A stretch of 24,036 nt of DNA, taken from assembly GCA_905397405.1 (NCBI GenBank), contig CAJPVJ010000506.1, positions 1 to 24,036 of the forward strand, given 5' to 3'. Position 1 is the first letter of the stretch. Every line of letters begins with the position of its first letter. The notes under the pieces are model-generated. The model was not told the DNA's origin and made no database searches. It saw nothing but the letters and a program-made list of their open reading frames with translations. Made by a program: the position numbers and the translations under genes. This DNA is from Oppiella nova. Taxonomy: Eukaryota; Arthropoda; Arachnida; Sarcoptiformes; Oppiidae. Below, piece by piece: positions 1 through 7,880 of this stretch.

Positions 1-957
1 ATTTATGGGAATAAAGACTTCGGAATATGTTTCACGTATTTCTATGCAAATCATTACAACTATTATCTCAATGATAATGATTTCATTCAATTTGACATCA
101 ATTATGCCGGGGATGAAGGGTTTCCTATGAAGAAACCATATTTCGATGACTACTTTGTGTTGAATTTTGTGGTCACGAGTCCAATGACTACACTATTGAT
201 GGCACAGAAGGAGACGACTATTAGGTCCACAAGAATTGGATTGAATGCAAACTGAAGATAACGGCCACTCATTTGCATCTGATATCATCGCCATATATGA
301 GTGAATGCAATGAACAGGGTATGCGGTGTTTAATTTATCTAAATATTAGGCAACCAATCTAGTACATTGTTGCCGGTAATTGGATTCCCCAAAAATTAAT
401 ACAAAGTTTATAATCCTCTGAAATAAAGTGAATAAATAATTATTTATGAATTTATGATTTGTTTTTTATGTTTTCATTTTATTTTAGGATTATTAAGCAG
501 TTATTCCGTATGTTTTGTTAAATGCATTGAATATCTGTATTACAAAACATACAAATGTTTACCCAATTCTTATGAATGCCAGTCAAACACAGTATAGAAT
601 ATGTGATAATAATAATAGTAAAGAATATTCTGTTGATAAGAATTATTGTAAAGGAAAATGTGTTAAGAATTGTCACGAAATATACTATTCGTCGGAATTG
701 GAAGACAACACATATTCCGCACAAAATGACAGCAAAATAAGGATTGAATACAAAATGAGTGAAGAATTTAACTACAAATAAGACAAAAAGTATTCATTCG
801 TTGACTTCATGTCAAACATCGGAGGGATCGTCGGTTTGTGGTTTGGGAAGTCCTTTATAGATACCAGTGCTCTCATCAGATTAATGTTAAATATAATTAT
901 AGTTCGCATGAAAAGACTATATTTACGAACTATGAAATTACCACGTTTAAAAAACTA
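1..957 (+). pseudogene. DEG/ENaC (pickpocket-like) sodium channel, broken 3' part
   Basis: Host gene remnant of an amiloride-sensitive epithelial/acid-sensing type Na+ channel. Frame 1 (1-258) reads extracellular-domain-like sequence (GICFTYF) and ends at a TGA. The adjoining frame 243-318 continues with a typical SPYMSEC stretch up to a GT donor at 319. A probable intron ends at the AG at 486-487. The next exon is Cys-rich (SVCFVKC, then KGKCVKNC near 645-680) but changes frame near 565. An in-frame TAA at 779-781 precedes the second transmembrane segment, which contains the family hallmark GGIVGLWFGKS (about 820-855), ending at 957. At least two frame changes and one stop make this a pseudogene or a poorly assembled gene. 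The family call is firm; the exon structure is approximate. Confidence 0.75.
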
Positions 958-1261
958 ATTAAAATAATTATCAAGTTTGTTAGAAAGACTTTAAACTACA
1001 ATTTGAGAAGAATAGTATCATTGCTTACTATACCTATCATTTGCACACTAATTATTATTTTAATCTATAATTACTTACAATATTCGACCGAAACATCCAT
1101 TCAAGTGATCGGTTATAACGATATCTATAATAATAATCGCATTAGAATTGAATCAATTCCTGCCATCACTTTATGCATTGAAAACAATTTTTGAGGACAT
1201 ATTGAATAATCCGTATATTAAACAATATTATCTTGATAATGTATTGAAAACTGACAATTTT
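838..1261 (+). pseudogene. second DEG/ENaC channel, N-terminal fragment
   Basis: A second channel copy starts where the first ends, in a different frame. The readable part from about 908 has a basic cytoplasmic segment, one transmembrane helix (about 1018-1075, LLTIPIICTLIIILIYNYL) and the motif IPAITLCIENNF, which matches the conserved post-TM1 (F/I)PA(V/I)T(I/L)C element of DEG/ENaC proteins. The frame stops at TGA 1192-1194, but the next frame continues plausibly (FEDILNN) to a TAA at 1259-1261, so a frameshift lies near 1180-1195. No convincing initiator is visible. Together with the upstream copy it suggests a tandem channel array in the host. Confidence 0.6.
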
Positions 1262-1300
1262 AAACTGTAATAAATAGTAAATGCATACACCACTAGTTGG

Positions 1301-1334
1301 TTTCTGGAAACCATATCTGTACGCCATTGTTCTA
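1301..1334. repeat. 34-bp partial copy of a DUF229 exon segment
   Basis: Matches 2391-2424 at 30 of 34 positions in the same orientation. The 2391 copy lies inside the DUF229 exon (minus-strand MAYRRGFQ region), so this is probably a remnant of another DUF229 gene copy. Confidence 0.55.
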
Positions 1335-1450
1335 AACTGTTTTCAATGTAATTGTATATAATTATTAATTTACTTTATATATTTATTTAATTATTCTATC
1401 TATTAATAAATTATCAAACTTTTAAAAATAAATTAAGCGTAAACGTAAAT

Positions 1451-2429
1451 TTATACCAAATCTTTACAAAAGCAATACTTTTGAAGTGAGGGACTGTCGA
1501 CACAATGCGATCGATTTGCGTATAAATTAATGCGAGAAATGTCTCCAATTATAAGCATTTGATGTGAAGTCGTATTCAAATGAACGGTCGATTCAAAGAC
1601 CCCATCACTCGGATGGACACGAATTGTCAGCAAATAGTGCTTCACTTCGGACTCAAAGGCCTTATTATCGCTCAAAACGACGAGTCTATTGACTTGACTA
1701 TTGTTTGACTTTAAATATCGCAACACTTTATCATTGATTTGCTGTTCAAATGCGGACAGCGTTTCACCAAATGTTAGGTTTAGGCAAACATTGCTATACT
1801 TGTCGTGCAGTAAGTCATTGAGATCGCAACACTTTATCATTGATTTGCTGTTCAAATGCGGACAGCGTTTCACCAAATGTTAGGTTTAGGCAAACATTGC
1901 TATACTTGTCGTGCAGTAAGTCATTGAGTTTTGTGACCACAAACTCAGCCATAGGTCTAACGCTGTGTAAGTCATGTATGCGTCGACTTATATGACAGAC
2001 ACACCAGTGCTCTAATACGGGTATACTATCACAGCTCCTGTTGTATGGGATCTCCTCTAATAGGGATAACCCATATTTTAAAGTAGTATTTGGTTTACCT
2101 ATAAAATATATCAAGATAAATTATTTTACAGTCAATACTTAGGAAATATATTATTATTCATAAATTGCAAATAATTCTAGCATGCTAAAACATTAAAAAA
2201 TTATATATAAGTTTATAGTTATAATTGTAAGCATTTTCTTACCTTCGAGTATATTCTTAAGCGTTGAGTGTATGTCGAAAGGAGTGGTGAGTCGGTGCTC
2301 ATTGATCGTCAGATTGCGGGGACGGTATCTCTGGGGGACATATATGTGCATAAAAGGCAGCCTTTCCTCATACCTTCCCGACAGTGTCTGTATCTGGAAA
2401 CCACGTCTGTACGCCATTGGTCTATACAA
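1451..2429 (-). pseudogene. DUF229 (sulfatase/alkaline-phosphatase-fold) protein, C-terminal exons
   Basis: Host gene on the minus strand. The upstream exon (2429 to 2243) has the family pattern LSGRYEERLPFMHIYVP followed by RLTTPFDIHSTLKNIL. It ends at a GTAAG donor (complement of 2238-2242). A short intron ends at an AG (complement of 2099-2100), and the joined codon at the junction keeps frame. The downstream exon begins GKPNTTLKYGLSLLEEIPYN and contains HWCVC, both typical of DUF229, and continues to a YCFCKDLV end at 1451. The reading frame is broken by a perfect 106-bp tandem duplication (1717-1928). DUF229 proteins are predicted secreted or membrane hydrolase-fold proteins of unknown substrate, expanded in arthropods and nematodes. 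Earlier exons are not in the window. Confidence 0.75.
1717..1928. repeat. perfect 106-bp tandem duplication inside DUF229
   Basis: Copy 1 is 1717-1822 and copy 2 is 1823-1928. They are identical and directly abutting. As 106 is not a multiple of three, it shifts the DUF229 frame. It is either very recent or an assembly error; unlike the duplications at 3197 and 19285 it has no one-base spacer and a different length. Confidence 0.9.
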
Positions 2430-2435
2430 TCATAG

Positions 2436-2824
2436 ATAACTCATTTTATTAATCTGTTTATTACAATACTATTCATTAGTATTCAGGCGACTTCCGGTAA
2501 TAAACGTAAACTCAGTAACCCTGATAAATGTCACGATAGCCTGGAGGGCCGGCACGTCAGCCATACTGCCTACGACCTGGATGAGGATCCCTTTTGGGAT
2601 GACTTAACACGGACATTATTCCACGTGGACAAGTAAAACTGCGATGTTATCCAGCACAATGCAACACCGGTGAGTCTCAAATATTGAACGGGGGCAATTT
2701 GGCATTCATTGTGATTCCGGTGCTCTACGCGCCTAACAAACTAGTGGTCAGTAGGCGTAACCACCTAGTCGAGGTGGACTTTAGATTAGGTTGGTTAAGT
2801 AGGGAATTCAAAAATAAAGTTTAA
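2436..2824 (+). pseudogene. unrecognised, possibly secreted protein fragment, broken
   Basis: I do not recognise this family. Frame 0 is open from 2436 with a hydrophobic, signal-peptide-like start (FINLFITILFISIQA), then acidic sequence (YDLDEDPFWDDLTRTLFHVDK) to a TAA at 2634-2636. It continues past the stop as CDVIQHNATP up to a GTGAGT that resembles a splice donor (2670). Frame 2 from about 2693 reads a coding-like stretch (LAFIVIPVLYAPNKLVVS, then LVEVDFRLGWLSREF) to TAA at 2822. No acceptor fits between them. The two pieces probably belong to one decayed gene. The composition is richer in G+C than the element that follows, so I place it in the host flank. Confidence 0.4.
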
Positions 2825-3008
2825 AAATAAATTCGTCCATAAATAACGTTGATATTTAGAGACGTACTTTATGATTTTTTTTGAAAAAGATTTATTTTTT
2901 GTTCCTGAGTTGTATGAGGGTAAAAGTTAAATTTTCAATATTTGCAGGCCAAATGACCCAAGACCTAAAATAAATGATCAGTTAATTATGGACATTTTAA
3001 AAAATAGT

Positions 3009-3017
3009 TTATAATAG
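3009..3017 (+). promoter_or_regulatory. TTATAATAG promoter-like motif
   Basis: TTATAATAG ending 33 nt before the ATG of the 46-aa membrane protein at 3050. It would serve that gene and the overlapping ATPase. One of eleven similarly placed copies in the element. Confidence 0.65.
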
Positions 3018-3049
3018 AAATTATTCTGGTAATTAAAAATATAATAAAA

Positions 3050-3190
3050 ATGGACTTTATTGATTTAATACTGTTACTTTTGATATCTGTTTTAATAGTA
3101 TTATTAATATTATATTACTTAAGTATAATAGAAACAAATGAACATAAACGAAAATGTGTTCAAAATAAAAATTATACAGTATGTGAATAA
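3050..3190 (+). CDS. 46-aa single-pass membrane protein
   Basis: A short gene supported by context. It begins 33 nt after a TTATAATAG motif, and its stop TAA overlaps the ATG of the packaging ATPase (TAATG at 3188-3192). The product is a hydrophobic helix (residues 4-27, rich in Leu/Ile) followed by a short charged tail with two Cys (C36 and C45). This topology fits a small virion or host-membrane protein, but I know no named homologue. The overlapping stop-start suggests coupled expression with the ATPase from one transcript, for example by reinitiation. It lies upstream of the duplication and looks intact. Confidence 0.6.
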   Translation: MDFIDLILLLLISVLIVLLILYYLSIIETNEHKRKCVQNKNYTVCE

Positions 3191-4004
3191 TGGAACTAGA
3201 TATTAAACACTGTCAAATAAAGCATCCTGCTAATTCATTAATAGTAGGAATGTCAGGCAGCGGTAAAACACAGCTTTTACGAAGAATATTTAAAAATTTT
3301 AAAATATTATTTACCAATTTAAAATAGATATTAAACACTGTCAAATAAAGCATCCTGCTAATTCATTAATAGTAGGAATGTCAGGCAGCGGTAAAACACA
3401 GCTTTTACGAAGAATATTTAAAAATTTTAAAATATTATTTACCAATTTAAATAAAGATAAAATTACTGTATTATGGGGGTATGGACAAATTCATAGCCTA
3501 ATTGATATAAAAATTAATGATGATATTAAAACTATATACATTGAAGGTATACCGACAGAGGATATGATAACTGAAACACAGCCTAATGTAATTGTGATAG
3601 ATGATTTATTACATGAAATGAGTAAAGATAATAAATTCGAGAATATATTCATCAAAAAATCACATCATTTAAACATTAGTGTATTTTTCTTGGTACAAAA
3701 TTTATTTTATCATGCAAAAGCTATGAGAACTGTAAGTCTCAATTCTCATTACATCTATTTGCTTAAGAACCCTCGTGACCAAACACAAGTTATGAGTTTA
3801 GCTCGACAAATTTATCCGAGGAATACAAAATATTTTATTCATTCATTTAATAATGCTACTGACAAAGCATATGGTTACATTCGTGTAGATCTCACCCCCG
3901 ATACACCGGAAAACCTTCGAATAATGTCTCGGCTCACACCGGAAGAAAATAATGGAATATTTTCACCAGTAGTATACTTACCTAAAGACATAATAGCTAG
4001 TTGA
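3190..4004 (+). CDS. ATP: FtsK/HerA (A32-like) genome-packaging ATPase, interrupted by a duplication
   Basis: This is the ATPase that would pump the linear genome into the capsid. The start is ATG 3190, overlapping the preceding stop. The Walker A motif GMSGSGKT appears twice, at about 3247 and 3375, because 127 bp are repeated (3197-3323 and 3325-3451). The first pass therefore ends at TAG 3325-3327, and the rest (from 3378 onward) reads as a separate frame. Downstream are Walker B (NVIVIDDLLHE, near 3587-3620) and a following beta-strand with a Q-N pair (FFLVQN, near 3690), as in A32-type ATPases. If the duplication is an assembly artefact, as I suspect, the gene is intact at about 229 residues, a normal Polinton length. 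Confidence 0.9.
3197..3451. repeat. 127-bp direct repeat with one-base spacer, in the ATPase gene
   Basis: 3197-3323 equals 3325-3451, with the single base 3324 between them. The same 127+1 geometry recurs at 19285-19539 in PolB. This fits two contigs overlapping by k=127 that were concatenated without merging. Confidence 0.9.
3988..3996 (+). promoter_or_regulatory. ACATAATAG promoter-like motif inside the ATPase gene
   Basis: Lies in the last codons of the ATPase (the Asp-Ile-Ile-Ala codons) and ends 27 nt before the ATG of the next gene at 4023. Confidence 0.55.
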
Positions 4005-4022
4005 ATTATAAATTAAATATAA

Positions 4023-4346
4023 ATGGCACTTAAAAATAATATTGATAAACTTAAATTTATAGCTTCAGTTAAAAATCCATTACTAAGGACAAAATTACTT
4101 TCTGAATTAAGTGATGATAATCTTTTTAAAGCATTGAATGAAATTGCTATAAACTATTTCAAAGGTAATATCAATTTAAATCCGAAACAAAAACGTCAAA
4201 TAAAAAAGTATAATAGGCTATTAAAGCGCTTGACAAATAAAAATTCAAATAAATCTATCAAGAAAAGATTAATTAAACAAAGCGGCGGTTTTTTGCCGAT
4301 ATTACTTCCAACTCTTGCATCAATTGTAACGGCCCTCATAAAATAA
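4023..4346 (+). CDS. small Polinton conserved protein with C-terminal hydrophobic segment
   Basis: A 107-aa protein. The N-terminal two thirds are helical and basic (KQKRQIKKYNRLLKRL). The C-terminus reads SGGFLPILLPTLASIVTALI, a Gly-Gly hinge followed by a hydrophobic or membrane-active helix. From memory, small proteins with such a 'GGFLP' tail recur next to the ATPase in invertebrate Polintons/adintoviruses; their function is not established, and a minor core or membrane-lytic virion component is my inference. Its stop overlaps the next start (TAATG, 4344-4348), so the two are probably co-expressed. An ACATAATAG motif sits 27 nt upstream within the ATPase gene. Confidence 0.75.
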   Translation: MALKNNIDKLKFIASVKNPLLRTKLLSELSDDNLFKALNEIAINYFKGNINLNPKQKRQIKKYNRLLKRLTNKNSNKSIKKRLIKQSGGFLPILLPTLASIVTALIK

Positions 4347-4729
4347 TGAATTACGATAAAATGATCTTGGTTCCATATGGTGAAGATTATGTTAAAGATA
4401 ATATACTATTAATTATTCTAAAATTAGCAAAGATTAATGCATATGATCAAAATTTATACATGAAAATTAATAATAAATTCAATAAAAAAGTTAATATTAT
4501 CGACTATTTAAACTTGCTCAATAATAATAATAATTCCAAACAACTGGAACACGAAAATGAATTTATCGACTTATTGATTAGAGCCAATATCGAACCAGAA
4601 TTTATCAAAAATCAAAATCTAAAAGAAAAAGTAACTAATAATAGCAAGTTATTTACAAATGTATCCCCAATAAAACGAAAACTAAACTGGATTAAAGTTG
4701 ATCAAATATGGATATTGATAATGTATTGA
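4346..4729 (+). CDS. conserved Polinton protein of unknown function (KMILVP family)
   Basis: A 127-aa protein beginning with the short motif KMILVP, which I associate with small proteins located between the GGFLP protein and integrase in invertebrate Polintons. The middle is Asn-rich and helical, and the C-terminus is basic (SPIKRKLNW), possibly nucleic-acid binding. The start overlaps the previous stop by one base. The end overlaps the integrase start (4708) in another frame. No catalytic motif is visible, and no TATAATAG motif occurs at the usual distance, consistent with translation from the upstream gene's transcript. Confidence 0.65.
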   Translation: MNYDKMILVPYGEDYVKDNILLIILKLAKINAYDQNLYMKINNKFNKKVNIIDYLNLLNNNNNSKQLEHENEFIDLLIRANIEPEFIKNQNLKEKVTNNSKLFTNVSPIKRKLNWIKVDQIWILIMY

Positions 4730-5797
4730 CTGGTATTTACTATAATCCTAAAAATCCCAAACAGTTTCTCAACTGCCAATAAATTATATAGGGCGGCCAA
4801 AGAAAATTTACCAAAACTTACATTAAAACAAGTTCAACACTGGTTATCAGGGCAATTTACATATACATTGCATAAACCTGTAAGACATCATTTTAAACGA
4901 AATCCAATTGTCGTAGAATCGATTGATCAACAATGGGAAGCCGACCTGGTTGATATGCAGGAATATAAAAAATTTAATCAAGGTTACAATTATATCTTGA
5001 CCGTAATTGATGTAATGTCCAAGTATGCTTGGGTTCAACCACTGAAAAATAAAACTGGTAAAGCTATGGTATTAGCATTTAATAATATATTAAAAAATAA
5101 TAGGAAACCTTTTTATTTAAGAACCGATAAAGGTAGAGAATTTTTAAACAAAGATTTTAAATTATTATTAAATGAAAATAGTATACATCATTTTACAAGT
5201 AAAAATACAACAATTAAATGTGCAATCGTAGAGCGATTTAATCGCACATTAAAAAGTAGGATGTTTAAATGTTTTACAGCCAATGGTAATCGCGTATGGT
5301 ATAATATATTAGATGATTTAGTTTATGCCTACAATAATTCAAAACATAGGTCAATAAAAATGACCCCAGAAGATGCAACTGAAACTAATCCTGAAGTATT
5401 ATTTAAAAATATTTATGGCGTAAATTCAATATATGAATTAAATAAAAATAGGAAAATTCCTGATTTACAAATCAATGATAAAATTCGGAAAGCTTATGAA
5501 AAGAAACCTTTTGATAAAAGTTATTTTCCAAATTGGACAGACCAGGTATATACAGTTTCTGACAGTAGAGATGAACCTAAAAAACCAATGTATTTGGTGT
5601 CAGATCAACATGATACTTTAGATAAGCAAAGGTACTATCCTGAAGAAATTCAAAAAGTTACTGAGAATTTATATAGAATTGAAAAAATAATAAAAAGAAG
5701 AACACGTGATGGGATTAAAGAATGTTATATAAAGTGGCTAAATTACCCTCAAAGCTACAATAGTTGGATAAAAGAAACTGAAATTAAAAATTTATAA
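4708..5797 (+). pseudogene. INT: retroviral-like integrase with C-terminal chromodomain, frameshifted
   Basis: DDE integrase of the Polinton/Ginger/retrovirus superfamily, which would join the element ends to host DNA. ATG 4708 opens in frame 1 and runs to TAA 4780. Coding similarity then continues in frame 2 from about 4766 (the shift lies in a short T run), so one base has been lost or gained near the N-terminus. Counting from the in-frame Met at 4868, the catalytic residues are D26 (WEADLVD), D87 (RTDKGREF) and E122 (VERFNR); 34 residues separate the last two. The C-terminus (about 5669-5790) has a chromodomain with aromatic-cage residues (YRIEKII, then YIKWLNYP and NSWI), a module thought to bind methylated histones and steer insertion. 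The core is otherwise intact, so a sequencing indel is possible. Confidence 0.9.
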
Positions 5798-5806
5798 TAT
5801 TTTAAA

Positions 5807-6226
5807 ATGACTAAAAATAACAGTGTTGATTATAAAATATTAACTTTAAATTGTTTTTCAATACCTTACTTTAATCGACGTAAAAATTTTATTCGAACTG
5901 TAAAACAACTAACGTTTAAATTTATAGTGACTAACGAAAATTATATACAAATTCATATAGATAAATATAATATTTTAGAAAAGATTTTTATAACATTATT
6001 ACATGATGTTGATTCCCACGCTTTCATAAGTTTTAAAATTTATAATGCTATCGATGCTGAGCAATCAATATATTTTAAATCAATAAAACGTCAAAATTTT
6101 AATTTTGAAAATATTATTGATAAATTAGAAATTTGTCACGGGAAATTCAAACTTAATTCATTTTTGCAAAAGTATATAAATACTGGAATCTCAGTTGAAG
6201 TATTCATAAAAATCATTAAACCTTAA
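5807..6226 (+). CDS. orphan protein related to the PolB N-terminal domain (copy 1)
   Basis: A 139-aa protein with no named family that I know. It aligns along most of its length with residues about 34-143 of this element's own DNA polymerase (16291) and with the protein at 7422. All three begin near an F-N-R motif. All three then have a hydrophobic helix (LEKIFITLL here, FNKLFSGLL in PolB). All end with a region of the type (N/E)FN..N-I-I-D-K-L-E followed by a hydrophobic strand (SVEVFIKIIKP here, FELVVILTKP in PolB). The gene abuts integrase (9 nt) and IAP (1 nt). No TATAATAG motif stands at the usual spacing; a GGATAAAAG at 5765-5773 is a weak TATA candidate. It may be a polymerase accessory or decoy domain. 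Confidence 0.7.
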   Translation: MTKNNSVDYKILTLNCFSIPYFNRRKNFIRTVKQLTFKFIVTNENYIQIHIDKYNILEKIFITLLHDVDSHAFISFKIYNAIDAEQSIYFKSIKRQNFNFENIIDKLEICHGKFKLNSFLQKYINTGISVEVFIKIIKP

Positions 6227-6227
6227 A

Positions 6228-7388
6228 ATGGATGAGCGCCAATATTATATCGAATGTGAGCGTGAAGAAATGCTCAATGAATATAGAAGTATGCGCAATG
6301 ATCCAAATATGGATAAATACATTACAAAACGTGTATTTTTCAACATGTTCGATGAAGCTAATCGACTAAAATCGTTTGACAATTGGCCTCATGACTTTAT
6401 TTCAATTGAAACTCTTGCAAATGCTGGCTTTTTCTATCTCGAAGGAGATCTCGTGCAATGTGCATTTTGTCGTGGTATTATAAGTAATTGGCAACAAGGT
6501 AACGAACCTTATGCTGAACATTTAAAACATTTCCCACTGTGTCCATTTATAATGGATGAAGTTGTGCTTAATCAACCAATATCAGAAATCCATCGTGGAC
6601 AAGATGTGTGCGGAAATATGATTGTACCACATGCCAACTTTTATAAAGAATTGGATAACCGCATCAATTCATATTCGACAAGTGTGTTTACTTGCGAAAT
6701 TTTAACCAAAACACTGGCAGAAGCTGGTTTTTATTGACTCGGACACGCTGATTACGTAAAGTGTTTTGAGTGCAAAAAAGTACTATACAATTGAATTGAA
6801 GGGGATGAACCTTGGGAAGAACATACTAAACATATGCCTTATTGTCCACATGTTCAACGAAATAAAACACAAAATTATATCCGCAATGTTCATCTCCGGC
6901 TACAAGAAACTGAACAGGAAGATTATCAAGGGTACGATGTGTGGCCTGAGGATCCTGATTGGGATGAGCCATATCATTCATCATGGCCATATGTATTAAT
7001 GGAAAATTCCATTGTACAAGAATTTCTTCGTTTAGAATTTGTTAGTGAATCAATATTAATGAAATTGCTAATGGATAAATACTATAAAGATGGTGAAAAT
7101 TTTACATCATTTGCACAATTATACGATGCCTTTGAATTGTATAAACGCACTAATGACGATACCAAATTATCATCTGAAAAGCCTACAATTAATACGACAG
7201 ATGAAGACAATGAAGAAACATTAACTGTGGAAACTTTGCTATGCAAAATTTGCTATTCAAAAAATATTGGCGTTGTATTTCTTGATTGTGGTCACCAGAT
7301 GGCATGCACTTTATGTGCATCAAATTTATCAGATTGTCCAATATGTAGAAGTAGTATAAAAAGCTATGTAAAAACATATTTTAGTTAG
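6228..7388 (+). pseudogene. inhibitor-of-apoptosis protein (two BIRs and RING), two in-frame TGAs
   Basis: A single frame from ATG 6228 to TAG 7386-7388 encodes a baculovirus/insect-type IAP, interrupted by TGA at 6735-6737 and 6792-6794. BIR1 is intact, with zinc ligands C78, C81, H98 and C105. BIR2 contains both stops. The second falls where BIR1 has Trp88, a Trp conserved in BIR domains; the first aligns with Tyr70 of BIR1. After the stops the BIR2 His/Cys end (EEHTKHMPYC) is readable. A C-terminal RING follows (CKIC, DCGH, CTLC, CPIC; about 7234-7350), which would act as an E3 ubiquitin ligase against caspases. Such a gene would keep infected cells alive. As sequenced, only BIR1, or an internally started RING piece, could be made. 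Confidence 0.88.
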
Positions 7389-7421
7389 TTTGATTAATTG
7401 AAACAAATAAAAATTGTTAAA

Positions 7422-7784
7422 ATGACTAATTTTGCTTTTTATTATTATAATGTTATTGATTATAAAGAAAAATATTTTCCTTTATTTAACCGTGCTCAAA
7501 AGTTTTTAAAAATTAGAGTTTTAAAAACTTACGATTCTGGTTTTTATATTTATGATTTGGAGTTGAAACAAATTTTTAAAGAAGTAATTGAACAATTAAT
7601 TTCTGAATTTAAAAAAAATGATAACTTTTCACTGTGTATATCTTATGGTTTTATTGAAACGCATTTGCCACCAATTCAGATAAAAGAATTTAATGTCGAT
7701 AAAGTTATTGAACGATTAAAACTAGTCCATTTAAAAGATGACAATAATTTTTTTAATATCGAAGTCAATATTATAAAAACTTAA
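7422..7784 (+). CDS. orphan protein related to the PolB N-terminal domain (copy 2)
   Basis: A 120-aa protein. ATG 7422 is preferred over an upstream TTG at 7398. It is paralogous to the 5807 product and to PolB residues about 34-143: FPLFNRAQKFL near the start matches SIPYFNRRKNF of 5807, LKQIFKEVIEQL is the shared helix, and IKEFNVDKVIERLKLV matches the region containing FNISTVFERLEKI in PolB. The ending is a hydrophobic strand (FNIEVNIIKT). A TATAAAAA at 7355-7362 inside the IAP gene could be its promoter, about 60 nt upstream. Its function is unknown; the context (free domain of a replication protein, next to IAP) suggests a regulatory or structural role in replication. Confidence 0.7.
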   Translation: MTNFAFYYYNVIDYKEKYFPLFNRAQKFLKIRVLKTYDSGFYIYDLELKQIFKEVIEQLISEFKKNDNFSLCISYGFIETHLPPIQIKEFNVDKVIERLKLVHLKDDNNFFNIEVNIIKT

Positions 7785-7841
7785 ACTTTTAAATAAAATT
7801 GAGAGATAATTTATCTCCAAGTCCAAATTATATCTGAAAGC

Positions 7842-7850
7842 TTATAATAG
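7842..7850 (+). promoter_or_regulatory. TTATAATAG promoter-like motif
   Basis: In the 96-nt gap before the structural protein gene; ends 31 nt before ATG 7881. Confidence 0.65.
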
Positions 7851-7880
7851 AAAGTAAAATACTTTTAAAAATCTATTAAA

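Noticed and set aside
518-724. Minus-strand frame opposite the DEG/ENaC exon
   Set aside because: A shadow of the coding plus strand with no family features; likewise the other antisense frames at 4847, 7189, 9409, 10221, 11361, 11930, 12621 and 13460.
3123-3131. GTATAATAG as a dedicated ATPase promoter
   Set aside because: It ends 59 nt before ATG 3190, outside the 27-37 nt window of the other copies, and the TAATG overlap already explains ATPase expression.
6766-6999. Separate 77-codon gene between the IAP halves
   Set aside because: It overlaps the IAP frame, which has clear BIR2 similarity there; the alternate frame shows no recognisable features.
7398-7421. TTG start for the 7422 gene
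   Set aside because: An ATG eight codons downstream agrees with the start of the paralogue at 5807 (both begin M-T).
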